DNA from: Glebionis coronaria | Taxonomy: Eukaryota; Streptophyta; Magnoliopsida; Asterales; Asteraceae | DNA: 64,000 bases | Reading direction: 5' to 3' | NCBI GenBank assembly: GCA_025667525.1 | Contig: CM046881.1 | Location: forward strand, 24,749,580 to 24,813,579 | Shown here: positions 36,701-46,607 of the stretch, piece after piece | Layout: the number at the start of each line of letters is the position of its first letter | How positions within the stretch are numbered: position 1 is the first letter of the stretch | Made by a program: the position numbers and the translations under genes | The notes under the pieces: model-generated | What the model was told of the DNA's origin: nothing | The model's input: only the letters and a program-made list of their open reading frames with translations | Databases searched by the model: none

Positions 36701-36813
36701 TGGAGAAGATGCTAGAGACACCCTTGGAGATTGATTATACGAGTGATGTGGCCAAGGACTTGATCAGATATGTTTATCACCAACATAAGAAGTTATTGAA
36801 AGATTCCTCCTAA
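33727..36813 (+). CDS. Third ORF of the inner copia element, intact, function unknown
   Basis: 1,028 residues. Residues ~1-235 form a conserved, globular-looking N-terminal region. From memory it resembles proteins seen with Sirevirus-type elements in Asteraceae, some labelled 'longin-like' in databases; I do not trust that label. Residues ~255-350 are a P/Q/T-rich linker with A-D-T repeats. A leucine-rich coiled coil lies at ~412-458, then an acidic serine-rich stretch, a second A-D-K/R repeat block (~532-560), and a C-terminal region of ~370 residues very similar in both copies. I see no signal peptide or membrane segment, which argues against an envelope protein. It is the only intact ORF of the element, although gag and pol are broken. 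Confidence 0.85.
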   Translation: MAPKFNSKNLTLEFKSQHNMIAYLTADDALFPQYSQMVAFLNASSLRYALSHTPLVPVAHIRQFWNNVSSTTTNGVTTLTSTVHGRTWVVTEALVRQALRLDDADGVTTLAIATIEQGLRELGYPIPADVTLNKYHKQEFPSDWKYLIHVLLQCLSPKCTSFNEINRSIASALVCITRGLKYNFSKMIFEGMCKNKGSKMTLAYPRFLQMVFDLQEYCSRDHDTFYEIPKQQKTIFAKMSSTNDPIPLTQPMLEVIQAAQPQPDPQPDPEPQLEPIHDPSPSPENMDIDQPSADTQNVGADTANPNTDTLHEQSQTPLNQPTPTQSTSSSTPLQSRLTKRQRVTGVFSSSDPSLVAERTTSTSVAGEMGEAGAIDTGLDAGQDSPNIIKTSSMPHDPILGGQIPILAEGRLEPMTIIELTAAVISLQKQNVSLVQTVNKQGQELQALRERVTVLENPSSRSLMEESSKGEEKEDEEDELIHTASEKSSEKSSQFSESLQIAEALTNLKKHPVVDTSKVTPKNLEGSFKETLGADTGLDADTSSADKGNRGADRSNLDADKVADDVDVFQPSTIIKDVSTQVSSSTLPIIDPKDKGKGILIEEDVPKKDAAQIAFDEQLAAQLVERDLRRSRRSPFVVSESEEESGDDKEGDSSDSSIQIIEDPERLEYGDELAKERLSELKNQIDWDLPEITRMYHAWEDQVMDNPGMSLSDQIWGLEVLLRVQEDIKVIMRFNAQEVKTWLKRDRRQLYYKLLRCHQPNWTSKKLLALSFEELEYRAHPIWRKVQEQNVYQFLSEERKQELAEEMQIQKEIRIAQRPVKKGDPFQFPKDMDVYFPTEGVIRKHLKLSPLEASDLVNVVPLDDRNPIISFDEDECGFWKVGRFGKEVHTFTSVISIFASIDREDLVHLWRLIEAKYTAEAPTSANGIRLWNTFMTLCGPKEADPAIWKDLEDDLSNLHWRLYSTCGVFHMSSTKFSEYLLVDADYFLSKEVLEKMLETPLEIDYTSDVAKDLIRYVYHQHKKLLKDSS
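34601..34651 (+). repeat. Phased motif copies in the linker of the inner third ORF
   Basis: Reference bases at 34602, 34623 and 34644: spacings 21 and 21, encoding S-A-D-T, G-A-D-T and N-T-D-T. Confidence 0.8.
35321..35405 (+). repeat. Phased motif array in the acidic region of the inner third ORF
   Basis: Reference bases at 35322, 35340, 35355, 35376 and 35397: spacings 18, 15, 21, 21. They encode G-A-D-T, D-A-D-T, S-A-D-K, G-A-D-R and D-A-D-K. Confidence 0.85.
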
Positions 36814-36860
36814 GCCTTTAGTTTTTATTCAGAAACTTGATCATTGGAATGGATATCAAG

Positions 36861-36873
36861 TTTAGGGGAGGAT
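36861..36873 (+). promoter_or_regulatory. Polypurine tract of the inner copia element
   Basis: tttaggggaggat directly before the 3' LTR at 36874. Confidence 0.92.
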
Positions 36874-37371
36874 TGTTGGGAATAAAATATGGGTCAGATC
36901 ACCAAACGCTGATAAGAAGAAAGTCAACGCTGATAGATTGACTTTGGACGCTGATAGAAGTCAACGCTGACAGCCTTGAAGATTGACACTGATAGAATAT
37001 CTTTTGTTTATTTGTTTCTTTATTTATGTATGGTAAAGATAAGCACGACATTGTATTTTCTATTATTATCTTTACCTAGAATAGTTGATTCATAGCTTAT
37101 TGTACAAGACTTCTTGTTCTATAAAAGAAGGTCTTTTAGGTTAAAGTTATATATCAGTTTTCATAGTATTCGCAAGTTAAACCTTTCATTGTAATCAACA
37201 AGATTATTCTAATACAAGTGAAAGTTTGTTTAACATCATTGTGTTTTAGATCAAGTGTTAATTCCGCATAACACTTTGTTACTTTATTCATAAGCAAAGG
37301 TTTCTCTACGTGTAGTACTTGATCTAATCTCGTATACACAAAGCTAATCGATCTAAGTTTGGGGATCAACA
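36874..37371 (+). repeat. 3' LTR of the inner copia element
   Basis: 498 bp, read as identical to 25370-25867, with the motif array and TATAAAAG at 37120-37127. Confidence 0.96.
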
Positions 37372-37376
37372 GTTAC
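37372..37376. repeat. Target site duplication, right, of the inner copia element
   Basis: gttac, matching 25365-25369. Confidence 0.95.
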
Positions 37377-38720
37377 CCGCTCCCTCAATACTTGGAGTTC
37401 ACGGCCCTGTTTGTTGACAATTTGTACAAGGCTGACATTTTGCTTTTGCAAGCTAATGACAGCAGCCGTCAATTCAGTCAATGTCATAGGTTCCAATCTG
37501 CCCTCAGCTAGAATGGGGATTTGACCTCCCAAAATAGAATCATAGGGCATGGATGAGGTCTTAATGATGTTGGGACTGTCTTGACCAGCTTCTAAGCCTG
37601 TGTCAATAGCCCCAGCCTCATCCATGGCACCAGCCACACTTGTGGAGGTGGTTCTCTCTGCAACAAGGCTAGGACCACTAGAGGAGAACACTCCAGTAGT
37701 CCTTTGGCGTTTATTCAACCTAGATTGTAATGGGGTGGAAGATGAAGTAGATTGTGTGGGTGTTGGTTGGTTAAGGGGTGTTTGGGATTGTGCAGGGATG
37801 GCATCAGCGTTGGGATTGGCTGTGTCAGCTCCAACATTTTGAGTGTTAGCGTTGACATTGGGTTGGTCAACGTCCATTTGATCAGGTGAAGGTAATGGTT
37901 CATGAATAGGCTCAAGTTGAGGTGCAGGGTCTGGTTGTGGTTGAGCAGCCTGAATTACTTCAAGCATGGCTTGGGTAAGAGGTATGGATCTGTTTGTGGA
38001 GCTCATTTTGGCAAAAATGGTTTTCTGTTGTCTAGGGATCTCATAAAAAGTGTCATGATCCCTAGTACAATATTCTTGTAAATCAAAGACCATTTGCAAA
38101 AATCTTGGGTAAGCCAAAGTCATTTTACTTCCCTTATTTTTACACATCCCTTCAAAAATCATTTTTGAAAAATTATACTTAAGCCCACGTGTTATACAAA
38201 CCAAAGCACTTGCAATTGACCTGTTTATTTCATTAAAAGAAGTACATTTTGGACTTAAGCATTGGAGAAGGACATGTATCAAATATTTCCAGTCAGAGGG
38301 AAATTCCTGCTTATGATATTTATTTAAAGTGACATCAGCAGGAATAGGATAACCCAATTCCCTAAGACCTTGTTCTATTGTTGGAATGGCAAGGGTAGTC
38401 ATACCATCAGCGTCATCAAGACGCAAGGCGTGGCGAACCAAGGCTTTAGTGACCACCCATGTTCTACCATGAACAGTAGATGTTAATGTGGTCACTCCAT
38501 TAGCTGTTGTGGAACTAGCATTATTCCAAAACTGTCTAATGTGTGCGACAGGGACTAATGGTGTATGAGAAAGTGCATACCTTAATGAGGATGCATTTAA
38601 AAATGCCACCATTTGTGAATACTGAGGGAACAAATCATTATCAGCAGTCAAGTAAGCTACCATATTATGTTGGCTCTTGAACTCCAATGTTAATTTCTTT
38701 GAGTTGAACTTTGGTGTCAT
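37372..38720 (-). pseudogene. Third ORF of the outer copia element, 5' half
   Basis: It begins with the ATG at 38720 and runs about 450 codons to the inner insertion at 37371/37372. A short open tail beyond that point is LTR sequence. It holds the conserved N-terminal region (~1-235), the P/Q/T-rich linker with N-A-D/G-A-D repeats, and most of the coiled coil, where the insertion falls. Proteins of the two copies are very similar; differences concentrate in the linker, including a small indel. No other break is seen, so before the inner insertion this ORF was open, as in the inner element. Confidence 0.88.
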
Positions 38721-39973
38721 GTTGAAAGCTGTTTAGGTTATGTGATATGGGAAAAATCTAGGCGAAAAATGTTAGACAAGAAAATATGAATACCCAGAAT
38801 AAAAAGATTAGCCAAATTTATAGGAGAGATGCATGAGTTTGATTGGTCAAAAATGAGGCACTTATATTCAAAGAGTAATGATGAAAATATTGAATCAAAT
38901 ATAACTTATCTCATGCATTAATTAAAAGTAACAACTCCCCAAAATTACGGCCAAAGATTAGTCAAAAATAACAACTGGGTAGGGCCCACTAGGTGTCAAC
39001 GGTCAAAAATAGCCCATCAGCGCCCAACGGCTATATTTTCTTGTCAGCGTTTGCCTAAAGCCTTGTCAGCGTCACGATTGGACGTAACAGCGTTTGGAGA
39101 AAAACTTGTCAGCGTCTAAAAATAAAAAATATTTAAAAAGAAAAAGACCTTAACAAAATAATTTATCCTAAGGGAAATATCTTACAAGTTGATAATAATT
39201 ACTGGGCGGCAAGCACTGTCCATTTATGCACACTTGCTTAAGCAAGATAGACACAAATGTCCTCTAGTGTCCCTTGCTAACCAAAATACTTACCAACAAA
39301 GTTATTTCATAAAATTCTTTGTAACTCCCAGGTAAACCCATAACAAAACTATTCCCAAGTCTCCCATCAGACCACAACCAATTCTAGGCCAAAAATGTCT
39401 TGGCAGCATGCATAGTTTATCAACTTTGCATGCTACAGTGCCTCATGGTTTAGTAAAACTAACCCATACTCACCTGTGGACACAATCTAGAATTGTGATG
39501 AGAGTATTATAAGAATACCCAAAAGTCCTAAAGGTTCCTTAAACCTCCCCTTAAACTATGATACATGAGTTTCTCAAAATATATATGAACATTAAAAATT
39601 TATGTCAAGATAGGAATATAAATATTCCAACCATCATCCATAAACAAAAACATGTCCAAATAGCTCTTCAAAGATCCATAAGCAACTCTGTATCCAATGG
39701 CATAAAGCTACCACCACCTACACATTTAGATTGAAAACCACAAAACTAACATTTGTTGCTGACAGCGTCCCGACAACACTTATCAGCGTTGAAGGAACTC
39801 TTGTCAGCGTTAGACAATAATATCTCTAACAACGGTAAAATAACACTTATCAGCGTTACATTTACCTTTGTCAGTGTTAGAAAAATAAAGTGGAAAAAAT
39901 CTAAATCATCACAAAGACCAATAACAATGCATTATCCTGTACATACTTTTACAAAAAGGTTCCAAAACACATA
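38721..39973 (-). other. Non-coding spacer between pol and the third ORF, outer element
   Basis: It matches the inner spacer on the opposite strand. Motif groups lie near 39020-39120 and 39760-39880. The donor-like 'acaggtgagt' appears as 'actcacctgt' near 39470. The TATAAATT is at 38815-38822. No ORF of its own. Confidence 0.7.
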
Positions 39974-42900
39974 TTAAGTGAGATTAACCATTCCAATATT
40001 TGTTACCAAATATTGAAATCTTCCAGCATCAAAAGGTTTAGTTAATAAATCAGCCACATTATCTTCTGTGGCTACCCTATCTGGTTGTATTAAACCTTTC
40101 TCAAAGCAATCTCTTATAAAATGATGTCTAATTTCTATGTGTTTGGTTTTAGAATGATGTACAGGATTTTTAATAATGCATAAAGTACTGTTATTGTCTA
40201 CAAAAATCTTGGTATGCATAAAATTATACCCATAATCCAACAGCTGGTTCTGAATCCATAAAACTTGTCCACAACAAGCAGCTGCAGCTACATATTCTGC
40301 TTCAGTTGTAGAGTTTGCGACCACTGTTTGTTTCTTGCATTGCCAAGATATCAGTCTACTCCCAAGAAATTGACATCCACCAGTTGTGGATTTCCTATCA
40401 AACTTGTCACCACCATAGTCACTGTCTGAATATGCAATAAGCTCCAATGGAGAATCTTTTGGGTACCATAAGCCAAGATCTGGATAACATCTGAGGTACC
40501 TAAAAATTCTCTTCACAACAAAAAGGTGACATTCTTTGGGAGTCACTTGATGGCGTGCACAAGCACACACAGCAAACATAATGTCAGGTCTTGAGGCTGT
40601 AAGATACATCAATGAGCCAATCATTGATCTATAGTGCCTAACATCCACATCCTTTCCAGCTCCAATTTTTCCCCAAGGGTGTTCCCTATCCATAGGAGTG
40701 GAAGCATCCTTTTCATGTGGAGAAAAACCATATTTCTTCAAGATTTCAGCTACATATTTGTCTTGGGAGATGAAGATACCATCTTCTTTCTGCTGAACTT
40801 GTAACCTTAGAAAGAAGTTCATCTCACCCATTGCACTCATCTTGAACTTATCTGTCATAAGCTTGGAAAAGTCTTCACTCATCTTTGGATTTGTAGATCC
40901 AAAAATGATATCATCAACATAGACCTGGACAAGTAAGACATCCTTACCTTTCTTCTTGGTGAACAATGTCTGATCTATGGTGCCCCTTTTAAAACCATTT
41001 TCCACCAAGTAGGTGGACAATGTACCATACCATGCTCTTGGGGCCTGATGAAGTCCATACATAGCTTTCTTCACTCTATAAACCTTGTCTGGATTCTCAG
41101 GATCTTCAAAACCAGGAGGTTGCATGACATATACTTCCTCAACAATTGTTCCATAGAGGAAAGCACTCTTCACATCCATTTGATAAACAGTGAAATTCAT
41201 ACAAGAGGCATAAGCTAGGAAAATTCTTATAGCTTCAATTCTTGCAACAGGAGCAAAGACCTCTTCATAATCTATACCTTCCTCTTGTGTATATCCCTGA
41301 GCTACCAAACGTGCCTTGTTTCTGACCACAATACCCCTTTCATCTTTCTTGTTCCTTAGAACCCATCTTGTCCAAAATGGTCTCACATATCTAGGACAAT
41401 CAACCAGCTCCCAAACATCCTGTATAGCAAATTGGTGAAGCTCATCCTGCATTGCTTCCACCCAACTAGGTTCTTTGAGAGCATCAAAAATCTTCTTGGG
41501 TTCTTCTTGTGACAGAAAACATGCAAACAAACATGCTTGTACAAGAGGGGTATCAACCTTCTTGTGTATATTGGCAATAAATCCACCAAGACTTTGATGG
41601 GATCTTCTTGTCTGAACTGGAGCCATAACATCACCAATGATCTGAGATGAGGGGTGATCCTTTGCTGTGGAAGTGAGAACTCCTCCTTCAACAAGTCTGG
41701 TGTCCTCAACTTCACGCTCTATGTTGCCAATATCTTCTTCATCAGACTCTCTTTGATCAACAGAAATCTCTTCATGGACATTGGAAGGTCCACCTTGTTC
41801 AAAATGGGAAGAGAAAAGATGTGCAAAGGTGTTGTCAAAGTCTGATCCTTGTTTGTCAGCGCTTGGGCTAACAACGCTTGAACTGTTGGTGTCAGCGTCT
41901 GATCCATCAGCGTCTGAATTGCTCTTGTCAGTGCTTGATTTCCCTTTGTCAGCGCCTGAAGAACCATGCATGTTTGTATTTGGTGGTATGTGAAAACCAC
42001 CATTATCTTTTCTAGCAGCAGCAGCAGCAGCATAATACTCATCTGTCCATATAGGAAGTGTAACATATTCTTGTGTGGGAGACGACTCAACTGCTGGTGA
42101 TCCATCCTTCTTAGCAACCTGTATACCTGAAACATTACCAATTCTCTTTTCCAAAACACTTGAAGTTACCTTCACAATGTCTGGATCAGTAACAGGCATA
42201 TAATTTAAAGCTCTAGATAAAGGTTCTAAGTCAAACAACCAATTTGGACCACTTTCAGGATCACTAGGTTTACTCTCTAAAAACCTAACATGTACTTTTT
42301 CAAGTATACGTTTTTCCTTTTTAATGTAAACCCTATATCCTTTGCTTTGCACTGAATAACCCATGAAGTAGCCTTCATCACCTTTTGAATCAAATTTACC
42401 TAGGGCCTCACTAGTTTCTAAAACAACTACATGACATCCAAAAGGCTTGAGAAAGCCAATATTTGGCTTCCTTCCCCAAAGTAACTCATAAGGTGTCTTA
42501 TTATGTATTTTGTTGACCAATGCCCTATTTTGAACATAACAAGCTGTGTTAACAGCTTCAGCCCAAAAGGCTATAGGAAAGTGGGCATCAGCCAACATGG
42601 TTCTGGCTGCTTCAATAAGGGTTCTATTCTTTCTTTCAGCAACCCCATTTTGCTGTGGGGTTCTAGCTATGCTAAACTGCCTAGTAATCCCTTTCTTGGT
42701 ACAAAAATCATCTAACAACTGATTTCTAAACTCACCCCCATTGTCATTTCTAATAATTTTGACCTCATTACCATTCTTCTTCTCAATCTGGGTAATGAAA
42801 TTAATCAGACTTTGGGCAGTTTCACATTTCTTGGCTAAAAAGAAAGTCCATGTAAAGCTGGAAAAATCGTCAGTGATGACAAAACAATATGATTTACCCT

Positions 42901-43597
42901 TTAAACTTTCTATATTAGTTGGACCAAAGAGGTCCATATGCAATAAGTGAAGTGGTTTAGAACTAGAGTGCACCTGTTTAGACCTGAATGAGACCTTGTG
43001 CTGCTTTCCCTTAAGACATGCAACACAAGAGTGGTCATTGTGGAAAGCCTTTTCAGGCAAACCATCAACTAAACCAAGCCTCACAAGTCTATTGATATTT
43101 TTAAAGTTTATGTGCCCTAATCTCCTGTGCTAAAGATTACTTTCATCTACTGAGGCTTTAGCATAAAGACATGACATCATTTTATTATTTATCTTAATTC
43201 CATTAAGATTCACATTATATATGTCTTTATGCCTTGGTGTTCTAAATTCTATGTATTTCTCCTCAGGGAGCTTGTAATCTTTGCTTAACACCAAGCACTC
43301 AGTATCAGTGAAAAGAACCTTATTTTTGTTATCACACACTTGTGATATACTAAACAAATTATAATCCAGTTCTTTTACCAGGAAGACATTCTCAAACCGT
43401 AGATTGTTGGTGACAAGGGTTCCTTTTCCTGTGATGGTGCCATAGCCCCCTCCAAAGTATACCTTATCACCATCTTGAATAGGAGTGAAGTTTGTCAGAT
43501 AGTCTTCCTTTCCTGTCATGTGCCTTGAGCATCCACTATCCCAATATCCATAATCATTGATCTTCTTCTGAATGCCCTGCACATAAAGAAAACACAT
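39974..43597 (-). pseudogene. pol: pol of the outer copia element (one nonsense codon)
   Basis: A 1,208-codon frame with the same domain order as the inner copy: protease DSG near residue 20, GAG-pre-integrase, D,D(35)E integrase, RT with YVDD, and RNase H with [12 protein letters not shown] at 43127-43129 (codon 157) replaces the Trp before HRRLGH and breaks the protein early. Further oddities relative to the inner copy are FWTRW in place of IGTRW at the start of RT and FFLRLQ in place of FFLGLQ, where copia RTs usually have Gly. These suggest relaxed constraint. The start is the ATG overlapping the gag stop at 43597. Plus-strand frames in this region are shadows. Confidence 0.92.
41855..41958 (-). 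repeat. Phased motif array in the integrase-RT linker, outer pol
   Basis: Reference bases at 41861, 41876, 41897, 41912, 41933 and 41954: spacings 15, 21, 15, 21, 21, the mirror of the inner array. Confidence 0.8.
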
Positions 43598-46500
43598 TAG
43601 TTTTCTTTGGGAACCCAAGCCTTGGAAGACTTGGATTCATCTGGTTGTTCAACAAGAACAGACTTGGTTCTCATAACAACCCCATTTTCATCCCTTTTTG
43701 AATGAAATTCCCAGTTAACCCCAATTGGTGTTGACATGGCTTTTGAAATATAATGAAACCTGTTGCATGTCATAGAAACACCAGTAGAATTAGAGTTTTG
43801 GACTTGTTTTGGTCTCCATGTTAAGATAGTAGAAGCTTTAGACCTATTTCCCTGTGGTTGCAAATACCTAGGTTTGGCAGTGTGTCTGTCAGCGCTAAAA
43901 TTGTTCTTGTCAGCGGCCCGATTGCCTTTATCAGCGTTGAACCTAGGGTTTGCTACAGGAACCCATTGCCTATTGGACCAAGTGTTTGACTTTTGGAAAG
44001 GTCTTAGGCCTTGTGTGTTAGACCCTCTAGTAAAGAATGGGGCTGGTCTAACAACTTGTGAACTTTTGTTCATAAAGGTATTGGGTCTGACAGTGTTTGA
44101 CCTATGTTGACTTTTGTCAGCGCTGAAATGGTTCCTATCAGCGTTGACATTGGAAGCGTTGACACATTTGTATGCCAAATGTGAAAAGCTACCACATGAG
44201 TAACAAGCTTTTCTAGACATAGTGTTAGGTCTAGAAGCAAAGAAGCCTGTTCTATGGTTACTAACTTGGCTTTTTGGTGACCTAGTATTCCTATACATTT
44301 CTGCATACTTAACACTAGGTTTTCTAACAGTTTGTGGGCCAAGGTCAACAGCTTTGCCAGTGGTAGGGTGTGTGATTTTAATAGGTGTAGGATCATTGGA
44401 CTCCACAATATTATGGCTCTTGATTGGTGTGGGCTCATTTGGACTTTCACACAATAACCCTCCCTTAACAAACAAAGTGTGGTTAGCTTTCTTCCACTCA
44501 TCTAGGTCAGTCAGTTTTTGCTTGTATTCTTCAACTGGGGAAGTCACTCTAGGTGGAGGAATGAATTCCTTCTCTTGGAGTTCTGGCAAGCCAGTCCAAG
44601 ATAAGTCCTTTGATTAGACACCATAGAAATCCCCAGCTGGTGGTGGAACACCAGTATAATCTTTCATCCCAATCCCACTCATGTCCTTAGAGTCTCTTTG
44701 TTTACTAACACACTCTCCTAGGGATTGTGTGGCCTTATCAAATCTCTGGATTTTAAGACTCACATTATCTTTATTTTTGTTTGCCTCATCTAACTGAGCT
44801 ATCAAATCAAGATTAACCCTGTTTACTATATCTTGAACATCTTTACTTTGATGTAACTCATGTTTTAAGATATTTATTTGATCCTTTAAATCAAACTCCA
44901 TTTTCTTATACTCAGCTACTGTCTTTTCTGTTTGGGTAAGAGCAATTTGATAATTAGATACTTTGCACCTTTCAGTACTTGCCTCATCTAATAATTTTAC
45001 TATCTCTTGATTTAGTTTTTCAGTATTTAAACGACAACCCTTAGAACAGAAAGCATCATCATATACCTCATTATCTGATGAAGAGGAGGAGTGTGCCATG
45101 AGAGCATATTCAACATGCTCTTCTTTAACTTCAGCAACCAAGGCTCTGTCCTCTTCCTCATCCTTGGCCAAAAAGTTCCAGCTCCAGTCCCATCCTCCAA
45201 CGCCATCAATTTGTTGAACAGCAACCATGGCCTTGGGATCTTGGCTCTTAACCATTTGGCTTGAAGGCTTACCAGCATCAGATCTTCTTGGAGATCTACA
45301 TTCCCTCATAAAGTGCCCCATCCGATGACAGTTGTAGCACTCAACCTTTGATTTGTCAAATCCAGCAACATCCTTAGCATTAAAGGTCATCTTCTTCTTG
45401 AACCTTTTATTAAACCTGTTTGCTCTTAAACTTACAAGAGCCATAGTCCACTTGATGTCCATCTCCTCCAATTGTTCATCACTTATCTGCTCAAGATCTT
45501 CATATGTAATCCTTGAATCACTGGGCAAAGAAGCAATGAATGCACACACAGTATCTAGATCTAAACCAGCAGGTTTAATTCTATCAGCGCCAAAGTTGTG
45601 AGTGTCAGCGCTTGAGTATAAAGCGTTGACAGGATATGATCCAGCGCTGACAGGCTGTGATCCAACGTTGACACATTGAGATCCAGTGACTGGATGTCCA
45701 TAGGAGTTCATGGAATCAAATTGGCCTTCACTTTGTGAGAAGAAGGCCATATTGCTGCTGGAAGATTTATTATCACTCTCCAAAAGCCATTCATTCTCCA
45801 ACAGTCTTAGTTTGTTGAAGATGTCATCAAACCTGGAAGTCTTGTGGGTGTTATTGACAAGAATGGATCTTGTCTCAATCTTCCATACATCACCAAGGCT
45901 TTTGAGAAAAGTAGCATTCAAGTCAGGGTCATCAATCTGTGTTCCCATGAAGTAAAGTTGACTTGTGATGTCAAGCAGTCTACTTCTTACACTGCTGAGA
46001 TTCTCATTGGGTTGAGCCTTAAAGACAGCATACTCATGCAAGAGTTGCTTCTTCTTTTCTTCTTTTGTGTCAGCATTGCCACCATGTGCTACTTCAAGAG
46101 CTTCCCAAAGCTCTTTTGCAGACTCAAAGCGTTTGTACTTGTGCTGATTCTCATGACCTAAGGCGTGTTTCATGATGTTCAAGATTTTCATGTCCACCCT
46201 TTTCTTGGCTATATCTTCAACAGATACAGCTCTTCCATCTCCAGGCTTTTCCTTCTTGTCAGCTTCAGGACAATTAGGAACAGTTGTCCTTGTGGCAATA
46301 GCAGCAGCAATCTTTTGTGCTTTGTCGAATGTGTTCCCATATTCAACAATCTCCCAAAGAGTGTAGTCATGAATAGCTATATATTGCTCAAAATTGGACT
46401 TCCAAAGCTCGATGTTCCGGGCATCAAACATGGGAATTTTGATACTAGGATTTGTGGAGTTGTTTTGTAGCAAAGCAGCAGGTTGATCTGTGCCAGACAT
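43597..46500 (-). pseudogene. gag: gag of the outer copia element (one nonsense codon)
   Basis: A 968-codon frame from the ATG at 46500. A CX2CX4HX4C knuckle starts at residue 388 (45326-45339) and a second is near 765. The A-D-K/R repeat blocks flank them as in the inner copy. A TAA at 44614-44616 (codon 629) interrupts it; the inner copy reads CAA there. Relative to inner gag there are a few small in-frame length differences, including extra residues near 44390-44410. The final stop overlaps the pol ATG. Capsid and RNA-packaging roles follow from the family. Confidence 0.9.
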
Positions 46501-46607
46501 GATGTTTTTAGGGTTTTGAGAATTTTAGGGTTTTTAGGGTTTTTGGTGTTTTAGGGTTCTTGCGTTACTTAAAGATCAAAAGTTTCTCAACAAGCTCTGA
46601 TACCACT
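46501..46607 (-). promoter_or_regulatory. 5' leader and primer-binding site of the outer copia element
   Basis: The PBS is TGGTATCAGAGC on the minus strand (46594-46605), two bases from the LTR, matching initiator tRNA-Met. The leader up to the gag ATG has repeated 'ccctaaa' units, seen on the plus strand as 'tttaggg'. Confidence 0.88.

Larger units (their letters stand above)
25370..37371 (+). mobile_element. Inner Ty1/copia (Sirevirus-type) LTR retrotransposon
   Basis: 12,002 bp with 498-bp LTRs that I read as identical, a 5-bp target duplication (gttac), an iMet PBS, gag, pol, a third ORF and a polypurine tract. It is a sister of the element it inserted into: same gene plan, PBS and PPT, with closely similar proteins and LTRs. 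The lengths differ through LTR indels. Identical LTRs mean a very recent insertion. One nonsense codon each in gag and pol makes it defective unless those stops are read through, while the third ORF is intact. Confidence 0.95.

Noticed and set aside
33727..36813. Calling the third ORF an envelope gene or a synaptobrevin/longin protein
   Set aside because: No membrane segment, signal peptide or SNARE motif is visible. Such labels come from database habit and are not supported by the sequence.
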